DNA of 64,000 bases from Streptomyces anulatus (GTDB lineage: Bacteria; Actinomycetota; Actinomycetes; Streptomycetales; Streptomycetaceae), in assembly GCF_014650675.1 (NCBI RefSeq), contig NZ_BMVK01000001.1, positions 558,001-622,000 on the forward strand, read 5' to 3'. The translations under genes and the position numbers were made by a program. The notes under the pieces were generated by a model. The model was not told the origin of the DNA. It did not search any database and worked only from the letters and a program-made list of their open reading frames with translations. Of this stretch, positions 16,359-24,320 are shown piece by piece (positions within the stretch are counted from its first letter, which is position 1; the number at the start of each line of letters is the position of its first letter).

Positions 16359-17402
16359 TCACTTCACCAGGTCGGCGCGGAGGTCGTCGAGGACCAGGCC
16401 GGCCGAGGTGACGCCGAGGCCCAGGTACCAGGTCTCGTCGGAGACGTCCTTGGCCCGGCCCTCCTTGACGGCCTTCAGGTTCTTCCACAGCGGGTTGGAC
16501 CGGGCGGTGTCGCGCTGGGTGGCCTTCGGGTCGCCGTAGACGCCGGTGAAGATCCAGTCGGCGTCCGCCTCGTCGATCCGCTCCGGGCTGATCTCGGCGG
16601 CGAGGTCGTTGATCTGCTGGTTCTTCGGACGCGGCAGGCCGACGTCCTCGAGGATCGTGCCGATGAACGAGGCCTTGGCGTAGAGCCGGAGACGGTCGGG
16701 CATGTAGCGGACCATCGAGACGGTCGGCTTGTCGGCGCCGATGTCGTCGCCGAGCTTCTTCGCCTTGTCCTCGTACGCGGCGAGCGCGGACTCGGCCTGC
16801 TTCGTGCGGTCCAGTGCCTGGGCGTTGAGGAGGTAGTTCTCCTTCCAGGTGAAGCCCGGACGGATGGAGAACACGGTGGGGGCGATCTTGGACAGCTCGT
16901 CGTACTTGTCCGCGGCGCGGAGCTGGCTGCCGAGGATCAGGTCGGGCTGGAGGCCCGCGATGGCTTCGAGGTTGAGGCTGTTGATCGTGCCGACGCTCTT
17001 CGGCGCGCCCGCGCCCTTCTCCAGGTAGGAGGGGATGGCCGCGTCGCCCTCGCTGGGGGCGTAGCCGACCGGCTTCAGGCCCAGGGACACCACGTTGTCG
17101 AACTCGCCGACGTCCAGCACGACCACGCGCTCGGGAGCGGCCTTGATCTCGGTCTTCCCCATGGCGTGGGTGACCGTGCGGGGGAACTCGCTGGCCCCGG
17201 CGTCGGTGCCGTACGCCGCGGTCTTCTTCGCCGCGTCCGCGAAGTCCTTGCCTCCGGTGGCGACGGCGGCCTTCTTGCCGCCGCCCGCCTCGGACTTCGC
17301 CGCGTCGCCGTCCTCGCCGCCACCGCCCCCGCAGGCCGACAGGGAAAGGGCGGCCGCCACGGCCAGGGCGACTGCGGCGGTACCGCGGGGTCGAAGGGAC
17401 AT
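16359..17402 (-). CDS. Iron-siderophore ABC transporter substrate-binding lipoprotein
   Basis: A 347-residue periplasmic-binding protein of the FepB/FhuD class. The lipoprotein signal ends at Cys24 (ALSLSACGG), followed by a Gly/Lys-rich linker. The binding domain shows RTVTHAMGKTEIKAAPERVVVLDVGEFDNVVSLGLKPVGYAP, the inter-lobe LNLEAIAGLQPDLILGSQL, and WKENYLLNAQALDRT in the second lobe. It would deliver a ferric siderophore to a permease that is not in this window. The ATG at 17402 is used because it gives an intact signal peptide. A dyad in the promoter region (17448-17467) could be a degenerate iron box. Confidence 0.92.
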   Translation of the reverse strand: MSLRPRGTAAVALAVAAALSLSACGGGGGEDGDAAKSEAGGGKKAAVATGGKDFADAAKKTAAYGTDAGASEFPRTVTHAMGKTEIKAAPERVVVLDVGEFDNVVSLGLKPVGYAPSEGDAAIPSYLEKGAGAPKSVGTINSLNLEAIAGLQPDLILGSQLRAADKYDELSKIAPTVFSIRPGFTWKENYLLNAQALDRTKQAESALAAYEDKAKKLGDDIGADKPTVSMVRYMPDRLRLYAKASFIGTILEDVGLPRPKNQQINDLAAEISPERIDEADADWIFTGVYGDPKATQRDTARSNPLWKNLKAVKEGRAKDVSDETWYLGLGVTSAGLVLDDLRADLVK

Positions 17403-17447
17403 CACTTGCTCCAGATGGTCCGTGTACGTGCATGGGGCACGGGCCCT

Positions 17448-17467
17448 TGGTAAGGGCTGCCTCACCA
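17448..17467. promoter_or_regulatory. Dyad upstream of the siderophore-binding gene
   Basis: TGGTAAGG and CCTCACCA (7 of 8 complementary) around GCTG, 46 bases before the lipoprotein ATG. It resembles, with several mismatches, the actinobacterial IdeR/DmdR iron box; about 12 of 19 consensus positions agree in the best alignment, so this is only a candidate. Confidence 0.35.
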
Positions 17468-17613
17468 TAGACACGCCCACCTTCGACAGCACACCCACCC
17501 CCTCCACCTCAGGAGAATCCGGGCATCACCACCCTTATGTGTGAAGTGAGGTGGCTCGTGTTGTTCGGCTGGAAGTGCGAAAACTAGCTTTCGTAGCCGG
17601 AGGTGACGAGTCC

Positions 17614-19005
17614 ATGACTGCCTGTGCCATCGAGGGTGGATCCGCCGGGGCCGCCGCGACGGCGGAACCCGAAGCGGAATCCAGAACGGAACCCGACCCG
17701 AAGGAGCCCGGAGCGGTATCCGGCCCGGAAGACTACGGAGCGGAACCGGAACCGGAGGGGTCCGGCGACCCCGGGAAGCCCGCCGGGGCGGACGCTCCCG
17801 GCCTGCCCGGATCCGCCGCGGACGAGGACGGTCCGGAGGCGTCGTCCGCTGTGGGCGGCCCTGCGGCGCCGGCCGGCGGCGGGCCGCTTCCCGGCGGCTT
17901 CACGCTCACCGCGGACGGGGCCTATGCCGCCCGGCTCACCGCGGCCCCCGGCCCGCCGGGCGAGCGCGCCTGGTATCCGGAGCGGTGGACGCTGGACGGG
18001 CCCGAGCCGTATGCGGTGCCCCTCCCCCTCGGTCAGCCGGAGGAGCCGGACGCCCAGGTGGCGCCGCTCGCCGACGGGCGGGTGCTGATCCGGCGGCGGG
18101 TGGCGGACCGGCAGATGTTCTCGCTGCTCTATCCGACAGGACCCGGGACCGGCGAACTCCTGCTGGGCGCGGTCGAGTGCGCGGAGATGACCCTGTTGCC
18201 ACCGTCGCCGGACGGCCGGTGCATCTACGCCCTGTCGGCCGGCGAGCACAGCTCGTCGCTCTGGCTGGTGGCGGGCGGAGCGTTCGGGCCCGAGGAGGTC
18301 GCGCGGATTCCCGGGCGCTGTTCGGGCGGGGCCTGGCTGGACCGGGCGGGCCGGATGCTGGCGCTGGACCGGCGGGCGCCGGGCGGCGGCCCGGTCAAGG
18401 CGGTCGCCGTCGACCTGGGGCGGGGGGCCGAGGTGACGCCGCTGCTCCAGATCGCGCCGGGCAGCGACGACCGGCTGCTGCTCGCGGACGCCGACAGCGG
18501 GCTGCTGCTGATCCGCTCGGACGCCCCGGGCCACGACCGGCTCGGCTGGGGCGTGCTGGGGAGCTGTCTGCCGGTCAGGTTCCCGGAGTGCCTGCGCCTC
18601 GCGGACGCGACGGTGACGCCGTTCGCGGTGCAGCCGGGCCAGATGCTGATGCCGGAGAGCTGCGCGGTGGCGCTGCGGATCGACGGGGCGGCGGGCAGCT
18701 GGGTGGGGGTCTGGCGTCCGGCGGGCCGCCGGCTGCACCAGTTCGCGGCCCCGCTGGGCTGGGCGCCAGGGACCGGGTACTGGAGCCGGGACGGGGTGCT
18801 GCGTCTCCCGTACACGAACGGGGCGACCTCCTGCGGCGTGGCGCTGCTGGCCGCGCCGCAGGACGTGGAACCCTCTTCCGTGACCGGCCGTCCGGGTGAC
18901 GCGGAGGGCGGAACGCAACCGTCCGCCGCCGTCTCCGCTCCTGTCGTGTGTAGGCCCGTTCCGTTGGGGCAGGCGCCTCTGCACCGGGCCGCTCGATCTG
19001 ACTGA
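17614..19005 (+). CDS. Hypothetical protein with acidic disordered N-terminus
   Basis: A 463-residue protein of unrecognised family. Residues about 1-95 are low-complexity, rich in Glu, Pro, Ala and Gly, and probably disordered. The rest alternates short strands with turn motifs (LPLGQPEEPDAQVAPLADGRVLIRRRVADRQMFSLLYP, LLPPSPDGRCIYALSAGEHSSSLWLVAGG, LADADSGLLLIRSD), which suggests a WD40-like beta-propeller. There is no signal peptide. The ATG at 17614 has GGAGG ten bases upstream. The last 40 residues look like unconserved sequence running into the inverted repeat, whose first base is the last base of the TGA stop. Confidence 0.7.
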   Translation: MTACAIEGGSAGAAATAEPEAESRTEPDPKEPGAVSGPEDYGAEPEPEGSGDPGKPAGADAPGLPGSAADEDGPEASSAVGGPAAPAGGGPLPGGFTLTADGAYAARLTAAPGPPGERAWYPERWTLDGPEPYAVPLPLGQPEEPDAQVAPLADGRVLIRRRVADRQMFSLLYPTGPGTGELLLGAVECAEMTLLPPSPDGRCIYALSAGEHSSSLWLVAGGAFGPEEVARIPGRCSGGAWLDRAGRMLALDRRAPGGGPVKAVAVDLGRGAEVTPLLQIAPGSDDRLLLADADSGLLLIRSDAPGHDRLGWGVLGSCLPVRFPECLRLADATVTPFAVQPGQMLMPESCAVALRIDGAAGSWVGVWRPAGRRLHQFAAPLGWAPGTGYWSRDGVLRLPYTNGATSCGVALLAAPQDVEPSSVTGRPGDAEGGTQPSAAVSAPVVCRPVPLGQAPLHRAARSD

Positions 19006-19164
19006 GGCCCACCGGCGATCGGGGGGTGGGAGAAGGAGCGGGGCTGGGGGCGTGCAGCTGCAAGGCGGAGGATTGAGGCATGGCGGAGCCATGGTGATTG
19101 ACGACAACGCCGCAGATGTGCGCCCCCAGCCCCGCGACGCCGCCCCCCGATCGCCGGTGGGCCT
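19005..19164. repeat. 160-bp nested perfect inverted repeats (structured RNA or element)
   Basis: Outer arms of 22 bp at 19005-19026 and 19143-19164 are perfectly complementary. Inside them 15-bp arms at 19038-19052 and 19121-19135 are also perfect, and a small hairpin (CATGGC-GGA-GCCATG, 19079-19093) sits at the tip. The asymmetrical gap between the two stems is 11 and 7 bases. No target-site duplication or coding capacity is seen. It could be a long stable RNA, a large bidirectional terminator, or a MITE-like remnant. Confidence 0.85.
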
Positions 19165-19169
19165 AGGAT
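19164..19169 (+). promoter_or_regulatory. -10 element upstream of the 56-residue gene
   Basis: TAGGAT directly abuts the outer right arm of the inverted repeat and would start transcription near 19176, giving a leader of about 118 bases for the small gene. The -35 region falls inside the repeat arm and is not convincing. Confidence 0.35.
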
Positions 19170-19293
19170 CGGGACCCTGGGCTGCGCGGCCGTATCGGGC
19201 GGGGACCGACGGTGACCACGTCGGATGGCGGCGGGGCTTGCGACACATGTAGGCGCGACACAATCAAGCGATCACAACGGGGTGACTTCCCAC

Positions 19294-19464
19294 ATGTCCG
19301 AAGCACGGACCGACACGACCCAGCAGCGCCCGACGGGGGCGGACGAGGGGGGCGGAACCGGAGGTTCCGGAAAGCACCGAGGGGGTGCGTCGGCGGAGAA
19401 CACGTCGGTGCAGCCGCACGGTCGCCACCGCCGGCCCGCCGAGGAGGAATCCAGGGCGGCCTGA
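19294..19464 (+). CDS. Small hydrophilic protein, 56 residues
   Basis: It begins MSEARTDTTQQRPTGADEGG and ends HGRHRRPAEEESRAA: a very hydrophilic Gly/Arg/His-rich protein with the segment GKHRGGASAENTSVQPHGRHR. I judge it real because the composition suits a small secreted-peptide precursor or disordered protein of the kind conserved in Streptomyces, because a -10 element lies upstream and because a terminator follows the stop closely. There is no signal peptide, cysteine or membrane segment. The function is unknown and the evidence is moderate. Confidence 0.5.
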   Translation: MSEARTDTTQQRPTGADEGGGTGGSGKHRGGASAENTSVQPHGRHRRPAEEESRAA

Positions 19465-19484
19465 GAGCCGCTCGGCAGATGTGC

Positions 19485-19525
19485 GAAGGAGGGCCCGGAC
19501 CGGCGGACAGCCGGCCGGGCCCTTC
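19485..19525. terminator. Bidirectional terminator
   Basis: GGGCCCGG-A-CCGGC pairs with GCCGG-CCGGGCCC around GGACA, with GAA/TTC outside. It lies between the convergent small gene and the SDR gene and would end both transcripts. Confidence 0.75.
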
Positions 19526-19544
19526 GGCGTGCGGCGCTCCCCCG

Positions 19545-20492
19545 CTACTGCCGCTTCAGTCCGAGGACTTCGGCGGCGGCGAAGGTCTCGTTCGGCGGCC
19601 GGTCCGCGTAGTACGGGGTGAGCAGCCCGTCCAGCTCCGCGAAGGTAAAGGTCTCCTTCACCGCGTCGAACTGGGCGGCCACCCGCGGCCGTTCGACGAC
19701 GGCGACCATGCCTCCGTGGACGACGAGCAGTTGCCCGTTGACCCCGGCCGCCGCCGGTGAGGCGAGATAGCCGACGAGCGGGGACACATGCTCGGGCGCC
19801 AGCGGGTCGAGGGTGCCGTCCGCCGGTTCCTGGAAGCCCGCGAACACGTCCTCGGTCATCCGGGTCCGGGCGCGCGGGCAGATGGCGTTGGCGGTGACGC
19901 CGTACTTGGCGAGGGCAAGTGCGGTGGAGGTGGTGAGGCCGACGATGCCGCCCTTGGCCGCCGCGTAGTTGGGCTGGCCCGCCGAGCCCGCGAGGAACGC
20001 CTCCGACGAGGTGTTGACGATCCGCCCGTAGACCGGTCCGCCGGTCTCCTTGGAGCGGGCGCGCCAGTGGGCGGCGGCGAAGTGCGTGGTGTTGAAGTGG
20101 CCCTTGAGGTGGACGCGGACGACCGAGTCCCATTCCTCCTCGGTCATCGAGAAGACCATCCGGTCGCGCAGGATGCCCGCGTTGTTGACCAGGACGTCGA
20201 GCCTGCCGTAGGTGCTGACGGCCAGGTCGACCAGCGCGCGGGCCTGTTCGTGGTCGGAGACGTCACCGAGGTGGGCGACGGCCTGTCCGCCGGCCGCGCG
20301 GATCTCGGCGGCGACCTCCTCGGCGGGGGCGGCGGACGCCTCGCCGGAGCCGTCGCGGCCGGGCTGCCCGTAGTCGTTGACGACGACGGCCGCGCCGAGG
20401 CGGGCCAGTTCGAGTGCCTCGGCCCGGCCGAGGCCGCGGCCCGCGCCGGTGACGATCGCGGACAGTCCGTCCAGCGGGAGGGGAAGTGACAT
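19545..20492 (-). CDS. SDR dehydrogenase, HSD17B4/MFE-2-like (3-hydroxyacyl-CoA type)
   Basis: A 315-residue Rossmann-fold NAD(P)-dependent short-chain dehydrogenase. TGAGRGLGRAEALELARLGA is the cofactor loop, VVVNDYG the adenine-binding turn, VNNAGILRDRMVFSMTEEEWD the N-N-A-G motif with the D-R segment typical of peroxisomal multifunctional enzyme 2, and NTSSEAFLAGSAGQPNYAAAKGG the S-Y-K catalytic set. Its longer C-terminus also fits MFE-2-like proteins. It likely oxidises a 3-hydroxyacyl-CoA. It is the last of the MaoC - ADH - SDR operon, 34 bases after the ADH gene. The start is ATG 20492 with GAGGA five bases upstream. Confidence 0.9.
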   Translation of the reverse strand: MSLPLPLDGLSAIVTGAGRGLGRAEALELARLGAAVVVNDYGQPGRDGSGEASAAPAEEVAAEIRAAGGQAVAHLGDVSDHEQARALVDLAVSTYGRLDVLVNNAGILRDRMVFSMTEEEWDSVVRVHLKGHFNTTHFAAAHWRARSKETGGPVYGRIVNTSSEAFLAGSAGQPNYAAAKGGIVGLTTSTALALAKYGVTANAICPRARTRMTEDVFAGFQEPADGTLDPLAPEHVSPLVGYLASPAAAGVNGQLLVVHGGMVAVVERPRVAAQFDAVKETFTFAELDGLLTPYYADRPPNETFAAAEVLGLKRQ

Positions 20493-20526
20493 CGGATTCC
20501 TCAACGTCGTTGGTCGGGTGCCGGGT

Positions 20527-21603
20527 TCACAGCTCGATGCAGGTACGCAGCGACTCGCCCGTACGCATCTGGTCCAGGGCGTCGTTGATCCCGTCCAGCC
20601 GGACCCGGTGGGTGATCATCGACTCCAGGTCGATGCGGCCCGCCCGCCAGAGCGCGATGGCCCGTTCGTAGGAGCGCAGGACGTCCCCGCCGCCGTACAT
20701 GGAGGGCAGGATGCGCTTCTCGTCGAAGAACAGCTCGAACATGTTGACCTGGAAGTTGTCGTCCATGGCTCCGGCCCCGACGACGCACAGGGTGCCGCCC
20801 CGGCGGGTGTTCTCGTAGGCGGTGCGGGCGGTGGCGGACTTGCCGACGACCTCGAAGACGTAGTCGAAGCCCTCGCCGCCGGTGATCCGCTGCTTGGCGT
20901 CGGCCAGCCCGTCGGGGGCGACGGCCTCCGTGGCGCCGAAGCCGAGGGCGGCCTCGCGGCGGGAGGCGACCGGGTCGACGGCGATGATCTGCGCCGCGCC
21001 CTGGACCCGCGCGCCCTGGATCGTGGAGATGCCGACGCCGCCGCAGCCGATCACCGCGACCGACGAACCGGCTTCCACCTTCGCCGTGTTGATGGCCGCG
21101 CCGAGGCCGGTGGTGACCCCGCAGCCGATCAGGGCGGCGATCTCGAACGGTACGTCGTCGGGGATCGGCACCGCGCAGCCCGCGCCGACGACGACCTCCT
21201 CGGTGAAGGTTCCGGTGCCCGCGAAGCCGAAGACATCGCCGCCGGGGCGCTTGAAGTTCGGGGTGCCCGCGTTCATGAAACCGGCGAGGCACAGCTGGGT
21301 CTGGCCGCGCTTGCAGGACGGACAGTCCCCGCAGGCGGGCAGCCAGCAGACGAGGACCCGGTCGCCTGCGTTCAGCCCGGTCACCCCGTCCCCGACGTCG
21401 ACGACCTCGCCCGCGCCCTCGTGCCCGGGGATGAAGGGGGCGGGCTGCGGAAGGACGCCGCTCATCGCGGAGACGTCGGAGTGGCAGAGGCCGGTGGCGC
21501 GGATGCGGAGCTTGACCTTTCCGGGGCCGAAGCCCACCGCCTCCACGTCGTCGAGGACTTCGAGCTTCTCCTGGCCTATCTCGTGCAGTACGGCTGCGCG
21601 CAT
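20527..21603 (-). CDS. Zinc-dependent alcohol dehydrogenase, class III-like (MDR)
   Basis: A 358-residue medium-chain dehydrogenase. The catalytic zinc ligands are in ATGLCHSDVSAMSG and PGHEGAGEVVDVGDGV, the structural zinc site is CGDCPSCKRGQTQLC (C-x2-C-x2-C-x7-C), and VAVIGCGGVGISTIQGARVQGA is the NAD-binding loop. The order and spacing match class III-type (NAD/formaldehyde or mycothiol-dependent-like) enzymes that oxidise primary or sterol-like alcohols. It starts at the ATG at 21603 with GAGGGGAG eight bases upstream and sits between the MaoC (48-base gap) and SDR genes. Confidence 0.93.
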   Translation of the reverse strand: MRAAVLHEIGQEKLEVLDDVEAVGFGPGKVKLRIRATGLCHSDVSAMSGVLPQPAPFIPGHEGAGEVVDVGDGVTGLNAGDRVLVCWLPACGDCPSCKRGQTQLCLAGFMNAGTPNFKRPGGDVFGFAGTGTFTEEVVVGAGCAVPIPDDVPFEIAALIGCGVTTGLGAAINTAKVEAGSSVAVIGCGGVGISTIQGARVQGAAQIIAVDPVASRREAALGFGATEAVAPDGLADAKQRITGGEGFDYVFEVVGKSATARTAYENTRRGGTLCVVGAGAMDDNFQVNMFELFFDEKRILPSMYGGGDVLRSYERAIALWRAGRIDLESMITHRVRLDGINDALDQMRTGESLRTCIEL

Positions 21604-21651
21604 GGGTACGGCTCCCCTCACATCGTCATCTACATCAGGGTTCTGCTGTGC

Positions 21652-22506
21652 TCAGGAGTGTTCGACGAGCGTGTCGGCGAGGACCGGCGCGTCGTCCCGC
21701 TCGGCGGCGGCGACCGTCACCTGGACGCGGCCGTCCCCGGTCCACATCCGGATACGGAGGGTCTCGCCGGGGAAGACCACTCCGGCGAAACGGGTGCGGT
21801 AGGCGGTGATCCGGGAGACGTCGCCGTCCAGCAGGGTGTCGGCGACGGCCTTCAGCGTCATGCCGTACGTGCACAGCCCGTGCAGGATCGGCCGGTCGAA
21901 GCCGGCCAGCTTCGCGAAGGCGGGGTCGGCGTGGAGCGGGTTCCAGTCCCCCGAGAGCCGGTAGAGCAGCGCCTGGTCCTCGCGGACGGACCGCTCGACG
22001 GTGCGGTCGGGGGCCCGCTCCGGCGGGGCGAGCCGGTCGGAGGGGCCGCGCTCGCCGCCGAAGCCGCCCTCCCCCCGGACGAAGATCTGGGCGTCGTTGG
22101 TCCACAGCGGGCCGTCGCCGTCGCTCGCCTCGGTACGCAGCACGATGACGGCGGCCTTGCCCTTGTCGTACACCGCCGCGACCTTCGAGGTCTGCACGGC
22201 GCTGCCGGTCACCGGGATCGGGCGGTGGACGCGTACGGACTGTCCGCCGTGCAGGACAGCGGCGAGGTCCACGTCGATGCCCTGCGCCCCCATACCGCCG
22301 AAGGCGGCCGTGCCCGCGCCCGCGACGGTGGCAAAGCTCGGCAGGACCTGGAGCCGGGACTCCAGGGTGTAGCGCAGTTCGTCGGGGTCGGTGGCGGGGC
22401 TGCCCGCGCCGAGACCCAGGTGATAGAGCTGAACGTCCTTGTGGCCCCAGCCGATCTCGGCTCGGCGGGGTTCGGCGGCGAGTGCCGCCCGGGCATCAAT
22501 GGGCAT
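21652..22506 (-). CDS. MaoC-like 2-enoyl-CoA hydratase (hydratase 2 double hot-dog)
   Basis: A 284-residue protein with two hot-dog halves. The C-terminal half has the hydratase 2 catalytic motif in YRLSGDWNPLHADPAFAKLAGFDRPILHGLCTYG (Asp and His of the D-x4-H motif), closely like the hydratase domain of human MFE-2. The N-terminal half (GWGHKDVQLYHLGLGAGSPATDPDELRYTLE) is the substrate-binding, inactive hot-dog. It hydrates trans-2-enoyl-CoA to (R)-3-hydroxyacyl-CoA, presumably of a branched or sterol side chain. It is the first gene of the operon and starts 122 bases downstream of a perfect KstR-type box. Confidence 0.93.
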   Translation of the reverse strand: MPIDARAALAAEPRRAEIGWGHKDVQLYHLGLGAGSPATDPDELRYTLESRLQVLPSFATVAGAGTAAFGGMGAQGIDVDLAAVLHGGQSVRVHRPIPVTGSAVQTSKVAAVYDKGKAAVIVLRTEASDGDGPLWTNDAQIFVRGEGGFGGERGPSDRLAPPERAPDRTVERSVREDQALLYRLSGDWNPLHADPAFAKLAGFDRPILHGLCTYGMTLKAVADTLLDGDVSRITAYRTRFAGVVFPGETLRIRMWTGDGRVQVTVAAAERDDAPVLADTLVEHS

Positions 22507-22627
22507 GACGGAGCAGCTCCTTGATGGTCCTTGCTCGATGGTCCTCGATGGTGGGAAGACCTCGGCACGGCCGTCCGCACCGCCGGCCGCACCGAGGTCG
22601 TGCGGTGACCGGCAGGGCACGCCCCTT

Positions 22628-22643
22628 CTAGAACGCGTTCTAG
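22628..22643. promoter_or_regulatory. KstR-type operator in the MaoC operon promoter
   Basis: CTAGAACGCGTTCTAG is a perfect 16-bp palindrome that fits the KstR consensus TnnAACnnGTTnnA exactly. KstR is the TetR repressor of sterol catabolism in mycobacteria; a KstR-like gene is at 53059 in this window. Confidence 0.75.
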
Positions 22644-22688
22644 CCGATGGCCCATGTATAACGCAGGCCACGGAAGTTGGGAAGACTG

Positions 22689-22703
22689 CTGACGTGTCGT
22701 CAG
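22689..22703. promoter_or_regulatory. CTGAC-N5-GTCAG palindrome, copy 1
   Basis: CTGACGTGTCGTCAG, upstream of the MaoC operon's KstR-type box. It is one of four exact CTGAC-N5-GTCAG sites in the window, all in front of redox or beta-oxidation genes. Confidence 0.6.
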
Positions 22704-22725
22704 ATCATTGCGTGGGGCCCGGGTG

Positions 22726-24201
22726 TCACCCCGCGGTCGGGGCCTCGACCGGGAGGTCCGCCGGAGGGCGGGGCCTGCGGTGGTTCGGCAGCCAGATCAG
22801 CATCACGACCACCCCGGTCAGCAGGACCCCGGTCGCCGTGCGGAAGGCCAGCGCGTATCCGGCGGTGACCTCGGCCGCGTCGCCGGAACCCGCGGTGCGC
22901 GCCGCGGCGACGGTGGAGAGCACCGAGAGACCCAGCGCGCCGCCCATGGTGCGGGAGGTGTTGATCAGGCCGGAGACGAGTCCGGCGTCGCCCGGGTCCG
23001 CCCCGGAGGTGGCGAGGGTGGCGAGCGGCGTGGAGGCGAGACCGGCCCCGGCCATCATCAGGACGCCGGGCAGACAGATCGCGGTGAGATACGAGCCCCC
23101 CACGCCCATCGTGGACTGCCAGCCGAAGCCCGCGGCGGTGATCAGGACCCCGGCGACGGCGAGGCTCTTCGCCCCGGCGCGGACCATGAGGCGGGGGGCC
23201 AGCTTGGAGCCGATGATGACGGCGGCCGAGGTCGGCATCAGCGCGAGACCGGCCTGCAACGGCGTGTAGCCCAGGACGTTCTGGGCGTACACGGTCATGA
23301 AGTACCACATGGAGAAGGTCGCCGACCCCATGAGCATCATCGACACGTTGGCCGAGGACACGGCCCGTACGGAGAACACGCGCAGCGGGATCAGCGGGAC
23401 GGCGGTCCGCGCCTCGACCAGCACGAAGGCGGCCAGCAGCACGACTCCGGAGAGCAGCGGCACGAGGGTGGCGGCGGCCGCCCACCCCTCGGCCTCGGTC
23501 TGGACGATGCCGTACGCGACGGCGGCGAGGCCCGCGGTGACGAGGACCGCGCCCAGGAAGTCGATGCGGCGGCGGTCGCCCGCGCGGCCCTCGGTGATCC
23601 GCAGGGCGGCGGCGACCAGGACGAGTGCGCCGATGGGCACGTTGATCAGGAGGACCCAGCGCCAGGAGAGGGTGTCGGTGAGGACCCCGCCGATGAGCCC
23701 GCCGGCCGCGCCGCCGCCCGCGCCGACCGCCATCCAGGTGCCGATCGCCTTCGTCCGGGCCGGCCCTTCGGGCACCGCCGCCGTGAGGATGGTGAGGGTG
23801 GCGGGAGCCAGGACGGCGGCCCCGAGACCCTGTGCGGCGCGGGCGGCGAGGAGCTGCCAGCCCTCCTGGGCGAGGCCGCCGGCGAGGGAGGCGGCGGTGA
23901 AGACGCCGAGCCCGACGAGGAACATCAGCTTGCGCCCGTAGATGTCGGCGGCCCGTCCGCCCAGGAGCATGAAGCCGGCGAACGCGATCGAGTAGGCGTT
24001 GACGACCCACTGGAGGCCGCCCGCGCTCAGCCCCAGGTCGGCCCGCATGGAGGGCAGGGCCACGTTGACGACGGAGACGTCGAGGACGACGAGGAACTGG
24101 CCGGTGCAGGCGGCGAGCACGACCGCCCAGGTGCTGGGCCGTATTCGGGACGTGGTCGGCGGGGTGGAGACGGGCGCGGAGACATCAGGCATGAAGGTCA
24201 T
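22726..24201 (-). CDS. MFS exporter, DHA2 (14-TM) family
   Basis: A 491-residue drug/proton antiporter. LAACTGQFLVVLDVSVVNVALPSM is helix 1 with the D-x-S-V-V-N-V-A-L-P signature of the DHA2 family, LLGGRAADIYGRKLMF is motif A, and RAAQGLGAAVLAPATLTIL follows. About fourteen hydrophobic helices are visible, ending VVVMLIWLPNHRRPRPP. The start is the ATG at 24201 or another nine bases in. It is divergent from the BCCT transporter and shares a short promoter region with it. No regulator gene is adjacent. The substrate is unknown. Confidence 0.9.
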   Translation of the reverse strand: MTFMPDVSAPVSTPPTTSRIRPSTWAVVLAACTGQFLVVLDVSVVNVALPSMRADLGLSAGGLQWVVNAYSIAFAGFMLLGGRAADIYGRKLMFLVGLGVFTAASLAGGLAQEGWQLLAARAAQGLGAAVLAPATLTILTAAVPEGPARTKAIGTWMAVGAGGGAAGGLIGGVLTDTLSWRWVLLINVPIGALVLVAAALRITEGRAGDRRRIDFLGAVLVTAGLAAVAYGIVQTEAEGWAAAATLVPLLSGVVLLAAFVLVEARTAVPLIPLRVFSVRAVSSANVSMMLMGSATFSMWYFMTVYAQNVLGYTPLQAGLALMPTSAAVIIGSKLAPRLMVRAGAKSLAVAGVLITAAGFGWQSTMGVGGSYLTAICLPGVLMMAGAGLASTPLATLATSGADPGDAGLVSGLINTSRTMGGALGLSVLSTVAAARTAGSGDAAEVTAGYALAFRTATGVLLTGVVVMLIWLPNHRRPRPPADLPVEAPTAG

Positions 24202-24279
24202 GGTCCCAGGCGGCGAGCGGCCCGTACATCGGGTATCGGGATGCGTGTCCGGAGCGCCGGTCACCGGCGTGGCACATGC

Positions 24280-24320
24280 CTCATATCGCCTCTTACGCCA
24301 CCATAGTGAGGCGCTATGAG
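24280..24320. promoter_or_regulatory. Inverted repeat overlapping the BCCT start codon
   Basis: 13-base arms CTCATATCGCCTC (24280-24292) and GAGGCGCTATGAG (24308-24320) differ from perfect symmetry at one position, with a 15-base loop. The right arm contains the ATG at 24316, so either a protein bound here or an RNA hairpin would block initiation. Confidence 0.55.

Noticed and set aside
17448..17467. A definite IdeR/DmdR iron box before the siderophore-binding gene.
   Set aside because: The dyad spacing is four bases longer than the consensus and only about 12 of 19 positions agree. Reported only as a weak candidate.
19005..19164. The nested inverted repeat as an insertion-sequence end pair or MITE.
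   Set aside because: No target-site duplication and no transposase fragment are visible, and internal stems are also perfect. Kept as an unexplained structured element instead.
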